A DNA stretch of 44,644 bases from positions 1 to 44,644 of the forward strand of contig CAIPFZ010000027.1 in assembly GCA_903864515.1 (NCBI GenBank), in the 5' to 3' direction. A model generated the notes under the pieces. That model saw only the letters and a list, made by a program, of their open reading frames with translations. It was not told the DNA's origin and did not search any database. Shown here in pieces: positions 1 to 10,144 of the stretch; positions within the stretch are counted from its first letter, which is position 1; each line of letters opens with the position of its first letter. The position numbers and the translations under genes are program-made. The DNA is from an uncultured bacterium. GTDB lineage: Bacteria; Patescibacteriota; Minisyncoccia; Phycocordibacterales; CAIZLB01.

Positions 1-204
1 AATTCTTTGGAATTCTTACCCCAAAACTATTGCCCCATTTTTTAATCTTAGTATTCATATTATCAAGTATATACATAGTATAGCCATTGTCAATCTGGAA
101 ATTATACTAAAACAAATTTACAATGTTTTAAAACTATAACAAACAGTCTTAAAGTTTCTATAAAGATTATATAAAGAATTCCTAAATATTTTATATACAA
201 AGAC

Positions 205-1038
205 CTAAACCCTCTCCATCACCCCTCGTATTGCCTTATTGTGATCAATTTTCCTACCACCCATCTTAACAAACTCAAACATATCAGAGAGAAATAACGC
301 CATACTCTTGTTCGTAATTTCAATTGCAACCTCCTCATGCCAGTTTATGAGTAGCGCAGTGTTTTTAAATAGCCAAACCTCACAATTGTGATTGAAGAAA
401 TTATTTGGAAAAACCGTATAGTCTGCCATTCTACCGCTCAAACTCTCCACCGTTTCTTTATTTTTTCTTGGGTCTTTCTTTATTTCTTGCAAATATGAGT
501 CATAAGCAGATTCATTAAGCATTCCATCCAATATTAAATGATTCTTAACAATAGATCTATTGAAATCAACCAGCTGGTCCTTGCTAACCTTATCTTGCAG
601 TTCAAGCCATGACTTGTGGTGTTGAATTGCTTTAATACGTTCATTCTTATTTACCGATGCAATTCTTTGATACGCCGGAACAATTTCCTTGGCACCAACG
701 TGAATAATAAACTCATTTTCTTTGGACGTTTTAATTCTTGCACCACGGAGTTCTCCAGAACTTTTTGATTCAATATTAATTTCATCAAACACATCTTTAA
801 ACTTTGATGATAATTCTTTTTTACCAATCGCAATATAGACAGATCTTTTTCCAACCTTAACACACTCAACAAGACCCTTGTCCATCAACTTCTCCAGTAC
901 ATATAAAATACCCGTACGAGATAATCCCGTGAGTCTTTTGATATCCTGAGGGCTCTTTGCTAGGTCCAAGGCCTTAAGCACCTCAATTTCAGTCTCGGTC
1001 AATCCAAGTATTTTGAATGTTTTACTATACCAATTCAT
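205..1038 (-). CDS. TrmB-like winged-helix transcriptional regulator (module 1)
   Basis: N-terminal LGLTETEIEVLKALDLAKSPQDIKRLTGLSRTGILYVLEKLMDKGLVE wHTH; C-terminal domain shared with the other six regulators; divergent from SBP. Confidence 0.85.
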   Translation of the reverse strand: MNWYSKTFKILGLTETEIEVLKALDLAKSPQDIKRLTGLSRTGILYVLEKLMDKGLVECVKVGKRSVYIAIGKKELSSKFKDVFDEINIESKSSGELRGARIKTSKENEFIIHVGAKEIVPAYQRIASVNKNERIKAIQHHKSWLELQDKVSKDQLVDFNRSIVKNHLILDGMLNESAYDSYLQEIKKDPRKNKETVESLSGRMADYTVFPNNFFNHNCEVWLFKNTALLINWHEEVAIEITNKSMALFLSDMFEFVKMGGRKIDHNKAIRGVMERV

Positions 1039-1225
1039 ATGTTAAATATATCAAATAACTAATTTTTAGTCAATTGTATATAATAAAATACAGCCTTGTA
1101 AAGCCGTAATTATGTAAAATAATCTTAATGACACATTTTTATAGACCATGTCAAATCAATCCCCTATAATTAACCCATTATCAATTAACCAAACCGCGAT
1201 ACAAAAGCGGAATAAATTAAAAATT

Positions 1226-2332
1226 ATGAATAAAAAAAATATTGGAATACTGGCGATCATAGTCATCGTAATTATCGCGGCAATAGGTTTTAACAACAGA
1301 AATACCGCGCATAATCCAGAAACTCTAAAGATTGGGGTTATCGCTCCCCTATCTGGCGACTTTGGTGCTGTTGGTGAAAACTTCGTCAATGGAATCAAAA
1401 CCGCAAAAGTTGCATACGAGAAGAAAACTGGAAATACAGTTGAACTCGTAATTGAAAATGATGGAGGTGAGGCAACCAAAGGACTTAGCGCTTTCAAGAA
1501 GCTGAGTGAGGTTGATAAGGTTGATGGAATGATAAATACATTCACAAGTACAATGGATGCAATTTATACTCCCAGTCAAACTCTTCCCTACCCAATCATG
1601 ATGGGATTCTTTCAGGCAAACAATTCACTAGATGACAACGTATTTCAAATCACCCTCAGAAATGATGGGGTTTGGAACAAGTACGCTGACTATCTCAAGA
1701 AGACTGATTTTGATAAAAGTAATCTCGTAATTGTTCGTTCAATAGATTCTGCACAAGATTCAATGGCAAAAGATTTTGAAAAGAATTATGGCGATAAGTT
1801 CACAGAAGTAACAGCATCATCTGACAAAGAAGCGCTTAAAACTGATGCTGCAAAGATTGCGGGATTGAAGCCGACAGCAATTGTCTTCTTCATGACACCT
1901 GAGAATGGTGCAATACTTACAAAGGAACTATTACAGCTCATTCCAAAAAATACTCAATTGATTTATGACATTCAAATCAATACAGGTATTCAGTATTACA
2001 AAGATCAACTTGGAGATTTGAATAAGATAAACGGCGCAATAACAATTGTTCCTGAAGCTGAAGCAAATCAAAAGTTTATTAGCGAATACAAGGCGGTGAT
2101 TGGAAAGGATCCTGGATTCACATCAGACTTTGGATATGATGCCTTCATGGTATACATGGAGAATTACAACAAAGATAAAGGCGCTTGGATTTCAAGTCTT
2201 AAGGAGACTGACAAGGCAGGAGCAAGTGGTCAACTTAAGTTTGATAGTAAAGGTGTGGTAATTCCAAACCTAACAATTAAGAAAGTTGAAGGAGGAGAAA
2301 TGAAGGTGGTGGAGAGATTGCCTTTTAACTAA
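1226..2332 (+). CDS. LivK-type ABC substrate-binding protein, N-terminal TM anchor (module 1)
   Basis: ORF 1148-2332; likely start is the internal ATG at 1226 (MNKKNIGILAIIVIVIIAAIGF) followed by LKIGVIAPLSGDFGAVGENFVNG. Confidence 0.88.
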   Translation: MNKKNIGILAIIVIVIIAAIGFNNRNTAHNPETLKIGVIAPLSGDFGAVGENFVNGIKTAKVAYEKKTGNTVELVIENDGGEATKGLSAFKKLSEVDKVDGMINTFTSTMDAIYTPSQTLPYPIMMGFFQANNSLDDNVFQITLRNDGVWNKYADYLKKTDFDKSNLVIVRSIDSAQDSMAKDFEKNYGDKFTEVTASSDKEALKTDAAKIAGLKPTAIVFFMTPENGAILTKELLQLIPKNTQLIYDIQINTGIQYYKDQLGDLNKINGAITIVPEAEANQKFISEYKAVIGKDPGFTSDFGYDAFMVYMENYNKDKGAWISSLKETDKAGASGQLKFDSKGVVIPNLTIKKVEGGEMKVVERLPFN

Positions 2333-2396
2333 TCCCCTTTATTGAGTCATTGAAAAGTATGGTATAATCTCAAAGTTAAAAGTAAAATATAAAAAT

Positions 2397-2798
2397 ATGA
2401 TTAATTTTGATAAAGATTTTCTCGGTAGAGACAATACTGAAATTAAACCAAGAGTTTTAAACTCTGAGGAGAATAGGCCCAACAAGGATGCCTTAGATGC
2501 TCAACGAATAAAGTATATAATTCAAGCCATAGATGAATGTGAAGATGAGATTAAGAAGATGCAGCAAAATGATGTAAACGATGCGAATCGCTATATCGCA
2601 GTAATCAGAAACCAACTTAATCTTGATCATCTAAAATCTTTTAGTGGTAAAGATGAAAGTGAGTCAAAAGAAGTCACATATGAAGTATATACTACATATG
2701 ATGATAAAATTATAGGAAAACGTTTATTAGCACACTCTCTGTCTCACGGATTTTCTGTGGAAGCGAAGAATTCATTAAGAAGAGAGTCTGGTATATAA
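2397..2798 (+). CDS. hypothetical protein
   Basis: 133-aa ORF between SBP and a strong terminator. Confidence 0.6.
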   Translation: MINFDKDFLGRDNTEIKPRVLNSEENRPNKDALDAQRIKYIIQAIDECEDEIKKMQQNDVNDANRYIAVIRNQLNLDHLKSFSGKDESESKEVTYEVYTTYDDKIIGKRLLAHSLSHGFSVEAKNSLRRESGI

Positions 2799-2826
2799 AA
2801 CACTTGATTAGTTTATGTCACCAACA

Positions 2827-2866
2827 CAATGACAAAACCCCGAGACATCTCGGGGTTTTGTCATTG
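2827..2866. terminator. bidirectional Rho-independent terminator
   Basis: perfect 19-bp inverted repeat CAATGACAAAACCCCGAGA-ca-TCTCGGGGTTTTGTCATTG between convergent genes. Confidence 0.9.
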
Positions 2867-2882
2867 ATCTAGTAGAAGTTTA

Positions 2883-3962
2883 TTACTTCACAACCTCAAA
2901 CTCAGCACCAACAATCTTAAATAGAGTATTGTCTCTCAACTTTATTTCCTGATTATTATCAATACTTATTTTACCAACATATGTTCCTCTGTCGCGTACT
3001 TGCCTTAATTTATCAGATACACACTTCACAGTATTTTTAGAACATTCTTTCTGGTTCTCATACATCATCTTTACCATTTCATATCCAACCAAAGCAAAAT
3101 CATTTGGGTATCTGTTATATTTAGCAAAATATCTATTAGTAAAAGTTTTATCTGGATAAATAGATGTTGAAGAAAATACAACTAGCTTTTTCTGATTATC
3201 ACTCAAACTGTTTGCAACATCCTTGTTTACTGAATATGATGTTGTGTAAACCTTTGGAGAGATTCCTTGCTCAATCATTTGATTCATGAATCCTTTAAAG
3301 TAATTACTTTTTATTTCAATAAATATACAATCTGGATTATGTGACTTAACTTTAGTAACAACATCTTTAAAGTCATTTTTATCTGTTAAGAAAGTATCAT
3401 TCATTACAATCTTATCCACCCCTAAAGCCTGTGTAAAACCTTTAACTTTATCCAAACCACCGTCTGTATTTTCAGTTAAAGTAACAACCTTAGAGCATTG
3501 TTTACTTGCATTTGTACCATCTGCAAAACCGTTTTGTATCATTTCAGCACCTATTGCAAAGAAATTCTTTCCATAACTACCTATTGGTTTAACATCAGAT
3601 GTAGCGGTTGTAGAGAAAACAATTACATCGTCTTTGTTTTTAAAATTTGATGCGACAGAAATACTTGCACCTCTAAACGCTGTCATGATTATATTATTAC
3701 CATCATTGTATAATTGAAGAGCTGCATTTAAACTATCAGTAGGATTTGCTTTTCCATCTTGATAATTCAATTTAACTCCATAATCTTCTGCGGCCATATC
3801 CATTCCCCTTTTATAATCTTCCCCAACCGCTGAGACAGGACCTGTAAGTGGCAATACAACACCAACTTTTATTCCATTATCATTTATAGTTGATTTACTG
3901 ATCATAAAGACTATTATAACAATGACCACAACAACTGAAATTATTTTAATTATTTTTTTCAT
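2883..3962 (-). CDS. LivK-type substrate-binding protein, TM-anchored (module 2)
   Basis: TM helix then IKVGVVLPLTGPVSAVGEDYKRGMDMAAEDYG. Confidence 0.9.
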   Translation of the reverse strand: MKKIIKIISVVVVIVIIVFMISKSTINDNGIKVGVVLPLTGPVSAVGEDYKRGMDMAAEDYGVKLNYQDGKANPTDSLNAALQLYNDGNNIIMTAFRGASISVASNFKNKDDVIVFSTTATSDVKPIGSYGKNFFAIGAEMIQNGFADGTNASKQCSKVVTLTENTDGGLDKVKGFTQALGVDKIVMNDTFLTDKNDFKDVVTKVKSHNPDCIFIEIKSNYFKGFMNQMIEQGISPKVYTTSYSVNKDVANSLSDNQKKLVVFSSTSIYPDKTFTNRYFAKYNRYPNDFALVGYEMVKMMYENQKECSKNTVKCVSDKLRQVRDRGTYVGKISIDNNQEIKLRDNTLFKIVGAEFEVVK

Positions 3963-4152
3963 ATTTTATTCAGCAGGACGATTCTAATGAATCACCCACT
4001 GCGTTTATTTAATATTTAACTATGTAAATTATAAGACACTTTTATATTGCTGTCAGTAATTTTAATGATATATTTCTATTTTGCATTTAGAGCTTAAGAT
4101 TAGGCTTTAAACACTCGTTTACTGTTGTCCCGTTTTGTGACAGAATATTAGC

Positions 4153-4893
4153 ATGACCAATTTAGCAAAAAACCTTGAATTATTTGGATTTGATTCAAGA
4201 GAAATTAAAATATATATCTTCCTATTATCAAACAAGGATTTACCTGTTTATAAGATAGCTACGGAAATAGGATTACCAAGAACTACTGTATACAAAATTC
4301 TCGAATCACTGAGAAAGCAAGGATTTGTATCAAGCTGGATTAAAAATGGCGTTAAATACTTCTCTGCTGAAAGTCCTGAAAGACTAAATGATTTAATACA
4401 AAAGAAACAAGAGGCGCTAAAAGAGGCAATGCCTGAAATGCTGAGTATGTTTGATTCCAAATCCATTTATCCCAAAGCAAAGCTTTATTTTGGGAAAGAA
4501 GGTGTTAAACACGCATTTGAAATGTTATTAGACAATCTAAAGACAAACAAAACTCCAATCATCTATGCATATACAGACAATATGCTAACAAAACAATTTC
4601 CAGTTTTTTTTAAGGAGTGGCGAGAAAGAAAAAACAAAGCAACAAATGCTTTTACCCAACTTATCGTTCCATTTGGAACTTCAATGGATAAAGATTATTT
4701 AACCGATCAGCACAGAGAGACTCGAGTGATGCCAAAAGATTTTTCCTTCACTGGTGCAGTAGATATATGTGATGGACTAGTTCTATTCTTTTCCTTTCAT
4801 GAGAAGGAAGTCTATTCAATAGTTATCGAATCTCCCATCGTTTCAGACATGCTAACAAAATTGTTTAAATATATTTGGAAGACGTTGGAATAA
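4153..4893 (+). CDS. TrmB-like regulator (module 2)
   Basis: LELFGFDSREIKIYIFLLSNKDLPVYKIATEIGLPRTTVYKILESLRKQGFV wHTH; divergent from SBP. Confidence 0.88.
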   Translation: MTNLAKNLELFGFDSREIKIYIFLLSNKDLPVYKIATEIGLPRTTVYKILESLRKQGFVSSWIKNGVKYFSAESPERLNDLIQKKQEALKEAMPEMLSMFDSKSIYPKAKLYFGKEGVKHAFEMLLDNLKTNKTPIIYAYTDNMLTKQFPVFFKEWRERKNKATNAFTQLIVPFGTSMDKDYLTDQHRETRVMPKDFSFTGAVDICDGLVLFFSFHEKEVYSIVIESPIVSDMLTKLFKYIWKTLE

Positions 4894-4934
4894 ATAATTC
4901 GTAAACAAATAAATCATTTGATATAATAAATTTA

Positions 4935-5129
4935 ATGAATAAAACAAAAGAAGGTTTCATTATAGGAATCGCCATCTCAGTAATTATAATCATGGGTACA
5001 TTTTCATTGTGTAGTCAAAGTGGTAGTGGATGTGGCGAAAATCCTATTCAAATTTTTGCAATATTCGGGTCAATGATTGTTATCTTTATAAGCGGAGCAA
5101 TCGGATCATTGATTAAAACTAAACAGTGA
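4935..5129 (+). CDS. small two-TM membrane protein
   Basis: 64-aa ORF with two hydrophobic stretches, followed by a terminator. Confidence 0.5.
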   Translation: MNKTKEGFIIGIAISVIIIMGTFSLCSQSGSGCGENPIQIFAIFGSMIVIFISGAIGSLIKTKQ

Positions 5130-5156
5130 TTTATTTGATAAATTCAACAGTAAAAG

Positions 5157-5188
5157 AAATCGGTAGCCTTATATGGTTACCGATTTGT
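5157..5188. terminator. Rho-independent terminator
   Basis: AAATCGGTAgcc...ggtTACCGATTT then T-rich. Confidence 0.75.
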
Positions 5189-5234
5189 TTTATTTTTATA
5201 ATGTAGAAGTAAATAATAATTCTATTACTCCCTA

Positions 5235-6344
5235 TCATCTCTCAAACTTCACAAACTTTCCATCCTTAAAGATATGTAGCTCACTTACAAGTGTCCTTGA
5301 ACCAGTCTTATCAAAGGTTATCTTTCCAGACATTCCTTCAATTGATAGTCCATCTTTCTCAAGTGTAGCCTTCCAATCTTTTTTATCTTTGCCAGCAAGA
5401 ACCTTTCCGATAACTTGCACCGCATCATACCCATAAACTCCAAGGAAGTTTGGTTCTGAATTGTAGGCCGCCTTGTATCTTTGTAGATAATCTTTACTTG
5501 TGTTATCAGCAATCATTGTTGATAGACATCCTTCAAAAGCACTGTTAGTCAAACCTTTTTTAAGATAGTCACCAATTGAAAGCTCAATGTTTCCATCGCA
5601 AATTATTTGAGGCTTCACACCTTTTGATTGCTTGTTGACCTCATTGATAAACTTAACACCTTGATCAACTCCCAAGAAAACTGTGTATGAATCGACTCCT
5701 TGATCGAGCATCTTTGAAACTTCTGTTCTAACGTCTGAGTTTGATGACACAGGTACCTCAATATATTCTTGATTACTTAGTCCTTGAATCATCATATTCT
5801 TGTTTGTCATGAAGAGCTGTGAGTCTGATGCATAAACAATCGCAACCTTTTTATACTTTCCAGAAACTTCTTTTCCTAATGTCTTAAACAACTCCGTTGC
5901 CCAAGGAATCACTTCAAAGACATTGTCTTTCTCAACCGTAGATTCATTACCAACCGTCAACATCAATTCATCTGTTTGATTAATCTTTGGTTTAAGAACC
6001 TCAAGTGTTGGGCTATCAAGACCCACAACAATATCCACATTATCAACTGATTGTAATTTGTTGTATGCAGAAAGTCCTTTTGCTGAATCGAATTGACCAT
6101 CTTCAAATATAATTTCTATATTATTATTTTGTAAATCCTTCAAACTCATCTCCATTGAATTTTTTACACTTTCACCAAACGATGCGTATTGTCCTGAAAG
6201 TGGTATAACAACTCCAACCTTTATTTTATTGTTTGTTACCGGCTTGTTGCCGTTACTGTATGATACAGCTCCCACAACAATCAGTATCAGAACCACAACC
6301 GCAATAATTATTTTTTTGTTTTTCATGTGATTTTGCGAAATCAT
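5235..6344 (-). CDS. LivK-type substrate-binding protein, TM-anchored (module 3)
   Basis: IKVGVVIPLSGQYASFGESVKNSMEMSLKDL after TM helix; start possibly internal (MKNKKIIIAVVV). Confidence 0.9.
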   Translation of the reverse strand: MISQNHMKNKKIIIAVVVLILIVVGAVSYSNGNKPVTNNKIKVGVVIPLSGQYASFGESVKNSMEMSLKDLQNNNIEIIFEDGQFDSAKGLSAYNKLQSVDNVDIVVGLDSPTLEVLKPKINQTDELMLTVGNESTVEKDNVFEVIPWATELFKTLGKEVSGKYKKVAIVYASDSQLFMTNKNMMIQGLSNQEYIEVPVSSNSDVRTEVSKMLDQGVDSYTVFLGVDQGVKFINEVNKQSKGVKPQIICDGNIELSIGDYLKKGLTNSAFEGCLSTMIADNTSKDYLQRYKAAYNSEPNFLGVYGYDAVQVIGKVLAGKDKKDWKATLEKDGLSIEGMSGKITFDKTGSRTLVSELHIFKDGKFVKFER

Positions 6345-6527
6345 GTCGCGCCTCCGTCCATATGGCGAGACTCTGATTGATTAATTTTTAATAACTAAAT
6401 TATGTAACAATTATAGGGTGTTGTAAAATATGGTATTTTCCAAAACTACCCCCATTTTAATCTATGTTTACAGCCATATACTCCCTATCGCTTGACGGAA
6501 TTTCCGACAAAGTGGTATAGTTAAGGC

Positions 6528-7373
6528 ATGAAATTAACCAAAGACTTGGTAAAAATACTTGGTTTAACTGATTATGAAGTTACAATCCTAAAGGCTCTGA
6601 AGGAGAAAGAACTTATAATTCAAGATCTCGCTGTATATACCGACATACCTAGAACCTCCCTATACTATGCCCTACCCCATCTTGTGGATCGTGGCTTTAT
6701 TGAATCTTTCAGAAGAAACAAAAAGACATACTGGAGAAATACATACAAAGAGACAATTGATGATTTATTTGAGAAGCATAAATTAGATGAGGATGAAAAA
6801 GAGACAGGCGACACCTCTAATACTGAAGATAATTTTATTAAGAAAATTTCTCCAAAAACAAAAGTATATTTTTACAATGGAAAAAACCAAGCGGTTAATG
6901 TTTTTAGAGATATAGAAAAGTTACCACCACATAGTAGGTTTTATGGAATTCAACCTGAGGCATCCATTGTTGGCGCGATAACAGAAAATAGATTAGAAGA
7001 TATAATTGAATTTAATAAAAAAGTTAAATCATCAAAACTAATTGTTGAAGGAATAATTCATGAGAGAGGAACAGAGAGTATGGTTCAGTCACTCTCCCCG
7101 TCTGATAAAAAGAGACTTCTTGATAGTTTTTCAGGAAGATCAGCAGATACTTCAAAACTACCAGAGGGATTTCTTAATGATACTAAAGCTGAAATATATT
7201 TTTATGATGATAAAAAGATAGCAATAGTTAACTGGTATGAAGATTTTGCCATCATTATTGAGAACAAAGATGTCTTTGATTTGTTAATTGAGATGTTCAA
7301 ATCAACAAAGTATATGTTGAAAAAGTATGACCAGAATGAAAAGATTGCAAGGAAGTTGGTGGAGTTGGGATAG
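6528..7373 (+). CDS. TrmB-like regulator (module 3)
   Basis: LGLTDYEVTILKALKEKELIIQDLAVYTDIPRTSLYYALPHLVDRGFIE wHTH. Confidence 0.88.
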   Translation: MKLTKDLVKILGLTDYEVTILKALKEKELIIQDLAVYTDIPRTSLYYALPHLVDRGFIESFRRNKKTYWRNTYKETIDDLFEKHKLDEDEKETGDTSNTEDNFIKKISPKTKVYFYNGKNQAVNVFRDIEKLPPHSRFYGIQPEASIVGAITENRLEDIIEFNKKVKSSKLIVEGIIHERGTESMVQSLSPSDKKRLLDSFSGRSADTSKLPEGFLNDTKAEIYFYDDKKIAIVNWYEDFAIIIENKDVFDLLIEMFKSTKYMLKKYDQNEKIARKLVELG

Positions 7374-7393
7374 ATGATAAATTTTAGATAATT

Positions 7394-7693
7394 TTATTTT
7401 ATAGAGTTTAACCATCTTATTGCATCTTTTGAGTTTTTGAACGTAGGAGATTTATCTGATTTCTTTTCTAAGTTGGTAGCTTTTATTATAGACTCCAAAT
7501 GTTTCGTCATCTTATACTCAGAAGGTGTATGTGATTTTTTATTTGCCACGTATTTTTTAGATACAGCTCTCTTGTTCATACCAATATAGTATATACCAAA
7601 ATCCATACGATGTGGAACATCAAGAATGTGTGTTGATGGATAAGATGTTTTAGTTTTGCAAAAAAAACAAAAGAAAAAGCCCCACGTTTTCAC
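7394..7693 (-). CDS. hypothetical protein (N-terminus uncertain, overlaps tRNA-like remnant)
   Basis: 99-aa ORF; N-terminal residues read through a low-complexity and hairpin region. Confidence 0.35.
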   Translation of the reverse strand: MKTWGFFFCFFCKTKTSYPSTHILDVPHRMDFGIYYIGMNKRAVSKKYVANKKSHTPSEYKMTKHLESIIKATNLEKKSDKSPTFKNSKDAIRWLNSIK

Positions 7694-7699
7694 GCAGAG

Positions 7700-7776
7700 G
7701 CTATTTTATGATTTAGGGAATTGAACCCACGGCCATTCAACCGAGTGGAGAATACCACTATGAGACAACTGGGGCT
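7700..7776 (-). pseudogene. degenerate tRNA-like sequence
   Basis: minus strand has AGCCCCA start, D-loop-like AGTGGTA and T-loop-like GGGTTCAATTCCC, but no adjacent 3' acceptor strand; matching TGGGGCT lies displaced (plus-strand complement AGCCCCA at 7678-7684). Confidence 0.35.
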
Positions 7777-8233
7777 ACGCGCCGTTATGACGCGCAACAC
7801 TCCTGATTCCGAACTTCCGCCATGGGACGGTGCGGATTTCTCCGCTTGAGAGGACTTGCCTCTCAAAGTATCGGATGAGGGTGACATTATCCCCTCGCGA
7901 CCCCTGCCCCTCTAGGAAGAGCGTGACCGGCCCAGGGCCGACCAGATAGCTGAGGTCATAGGAGGTCATCGGCCTCCCGCGCCACGGTGCGGCGGTGAGG
8001 AGAACCTCTTTGTCCGCCGCAATGGAGTGGATCTTGATCTCGGCCGGAACCGAGACCTCCTTCCACACCAGGTCGCGCTTAACGACCGAGGCTTCCTTGC
8101 CTCCCTGCTTTTGACCACAGGAAGTGAAGGTGCAGGCGATGAATCCTGCAAGGGCGAATAGACAGATTAAGCTGCCCACTTTCACGATTTTGGCCGTGAT
8201 GCCGTTGGTGCTGGTGTTGTTAGCCATAAGCAA
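7775..8233 (-). CDS. putative lipoprotein, GC-rich accessory gene
   Basis: LICLFALAGFIACTFTSCGQKQ signal with lipobox-like FTSC; base composition GC-richer than neighbours. Confidence 0.55.
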   Translation of the reverse strand: MLMANNTSTNGITAKIVKVGSLICLFALAGFIACTFTSCGQKQGGKEASVVKRDLVWKEVSVPAEIKIHSIAADKEVLLTAAPWRGRPMTSYDLSYLVGPGPVTLFLEGQGSRGDNVTLIRYFERQVLSSGEIRTVPWRKFGIRSVARHNGA

Positions 8234-8347
8234 GGATCTAAAGATACATAAGCTTTAAATCTTTAATTATGACTAACAAGCACAACGTTTTTAAAGATCT
8301 ATATCTGCAGTATAATATCAGACAATACGCATATGTCAAGCATATAT

Positions 8348-8376
8348 TTGACATATTTATAGTTATGTTCTAAAAT
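8348..8376 (+). promoter_or_regulatory. sigma70-type promoter for 8458 ORF
   Basis: TTGACA - 17 nt - TAAAAT. Confidence 0.65.
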
Positions 8377-8457
8377 CTCAGTAGAGTTCCCTAGCCACAA
8401 CGGCAATTGATGAATCTCTATCTTTGACAACAAACCAAGCACCAAACCAATACAGAA

Positions 8458-8922
8458 ATGAAAGTTAAACTCACAGCAATTGTAACCATCCCCCGTTGCC
8501 ACCCTTACGAACTGACTGTCACACTCCACGAGAGCCATACCACAAATGACCGGCTTGTGAGTGGGAATGCACTCTACCGCCACGCCAGATCGGATTTGTA
8601 TCCAGACGGCACTCATTTTGAGATGGAGCTTAGCAATGATACAGTCTCCACCTTAGCAATTCCAAAGCCTTCAATCATTCACGCTGTCTTAGGGGAAAAC
8701 GGCAAATACTTTGTCTGCTACCCCAACAAGATTGAGACCCAAGGTGCCGCTGAGGATATTTTCAAAATCTGGGCAACAGGCTCTGTCGCCAGTCTGGATG
8801 AAGAGAAGGATCTACTACGACAACACTTCAACCCTGAGATCAGCACGGAGGGATTCCTGAAAATCATGAAGATTCGTTACGGGGTTACCTTGGCTAATTT
8901 CAAGATTACGGTTGAGGAGTAA
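8458..8922 (+). CDS. hypothetical protein, accessory gene
   Basis: 154-aa ORF with its own promoter and terminator. Confidence 0.6.
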   Translation: MKVKLTAIVTIPRCHPYELTVTLHESHTTNDRLVSGNALYRHARSDLYPDGTHFEMELSNDTVSTLAIPKPSIIHAVLGENGKYFVCYPNKIETQGAAEDIFKIWATGSVASLDEEKDLLRQHFNPEISTEGFLKIMKIRYGVTLANFKITVEE

Positions 8923-8945
8923 AATACGGAGAGGAGATTCATCAA

Positions 8946-8978
8946 AACCGCCCAGCGCAATCTGGGCGGCTTTTGATT
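8946..8978. terminator. Rho-independent terminator
   Basis: CCGCCCAG cgcaat CTGGGCGG cTTTTGATTT. Confidence 0.85.
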
Positions 8979-8986
8979 TGATTATT

Positions 8987-10144
8987 TTATTTTGCTTCCA
9001 CAAACTCTCCACCCCTAACCCCCTTCAAAACAAACGCATCATCCTTGGTGATCACAAAACCCATCTTATCAAAGACAATCTCCGGCATTGAAGATCCTTT
9101 GGTAAATTTTATTTTTGTAATCTCATTCATTATTCCTTCCCTACTCAATTCCCTACCACTAACCACCGTCTTCCTCATCGCCTCAACTGTAACAAGCATT
9201 GCATCGTATGATGTGACGGCACTTGGCGAAAGTGGTTTGGAGCCAAATCGTGCTATATAAGCTTTTTCAAATTCTGCATATTTAGAATCTTGTCCTGGTG
9301 TACTGTAATATAGTGAACCTTCAAGAGTTCCTGTACAATTTGCCAATGCTTTAGGTGTTCCAGCAGATTCTGTTGAAAGAAGTGGAACGTTTAATCCCTG
9401 ATTCTTTGCTTGTTGAATGAGCAAGCATTCTAAATCTGCATAAGATCCAAAGACAGCATCTGGTTTTGTCTGCTTTGCTTTTGCAATCAAAGTCTTGTAA
9501 TCAGTATTTGCTAAATCATTTCCATACTCCTCACTAACAATTTCAACACCATAATCTTTTGCATGATTCTTCATCAGGTCCGATGTATATTTCCAAAATC
9601 CAAATCCAGCAGGTTGCACAATCGCAACCCTTTTATACCCCTTCTTTTTTGCAAATTTGAGTATAGTTTTGATTCCAACTTCATCAGAGTAAAATGTTCC
9701 AAAGAAATATGGAGAAGAAACTTTTTCTTCAACTTGAGGAGATGAGTTGGGACTGATTATTGGAATTTTTAAGTCCAATGATAACGGAACCGCAATTGAT
9801 GCAGAGTCATCCCATTGTGGACCAACTATTGCTAAGACCTTATCAACATTCACAAGTTTTTGTATTGCTGATGAAGTGACCTTCAATTTATCAATTGATA
9901 CATCTTCACTTATCATCTCAATTTTTCTCCCCTCTACCCCACCATTTTTATTGATATATTCAACTGCAAGCAAGGCTCCATTTCGCTCTTCTTGGCCGAC
10001 GTCTGATCCAAAGCCACTTAAAGCCGATATTTGCCCCACCTTGATGACCTTACCCTCCATTTCACCTTTATTACCAGAGAGGTACAAATACCCTCCCAAA
10101 ACCCCTATTAATACAATTGCGGCTATAATATTTATTTTTTTCAT
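8987..10144 (-). CDS. LivK-type substrate-binding protein, TM-anchored, long form (module 4)
   Basis: IKVGQISALSGFGSDVGQEERNGALLAVEYINKNGGVEGRKIEMISED, canonical periplasmic-binding-protein pattern. Confidence 0.92.
   Translation of the reverse strand: MKKINIIAAIVLIGVLGGYLYLSGNKGEMEGKVIKVGQISALSGFGSDVGQEERNGALLAVEYINKNGGVEGRKIEMISEDVSIDKLKVTSSAIQKLVNVDKVLAIVGPQWDDSASIAVPLSLDLKIPIISPNSSPQVEEKVSSPYFFGTFYSDEVGIKTILKFAKKKGYKRVAIVQPAGFGFWKYTSDLMKNHAKDYGVEIVSEEYGNDLANTDYKTLIAKAKQTKPDAVFGSYADLECLLIQQAKNQGLNVPLLSTESAGTPKALANCTGTLEGSLYYSTPGQDSKYAEFEKAYIARFGSKPLSPSAVTSYDAMLVTVEAMRKTVVSGRELSREGIMNEITKIKFTKGSSMPEIVFDKMGFVITKDDAFVLKGVRGGEFVEAK

Noticed and set aside
1156-1545. Minus-strand ORFs over SBP genes (1156-1545, 1349-1579) and similar shadow ORFs such as 9747-10160, 20698-21027, 27420-27866
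   Set aside because: Antisense shadows of well-supported coding regions.
2827-2866. Perfect 19-bp palindrome as an unusual element
   Set aside because: Position between convergent genes and A/T tails make it an ordinary bidirectional terminator.
7690-7887. 65-aa ORF (MSPSSDTLRGKSSQ...) and 7966-8151 ORF
   Set aside because: Alternate-frame products of the GC-rich lipoprotein region and the tRNA-like remnant.
9560-9600. TTCATCAGGTCC at ~9573 (minus strand CCTGATGAA) as a fourth hammerhead
   Set aside because: Inside an SBP coding region; no stem II, GAAA or stem I partner follows.
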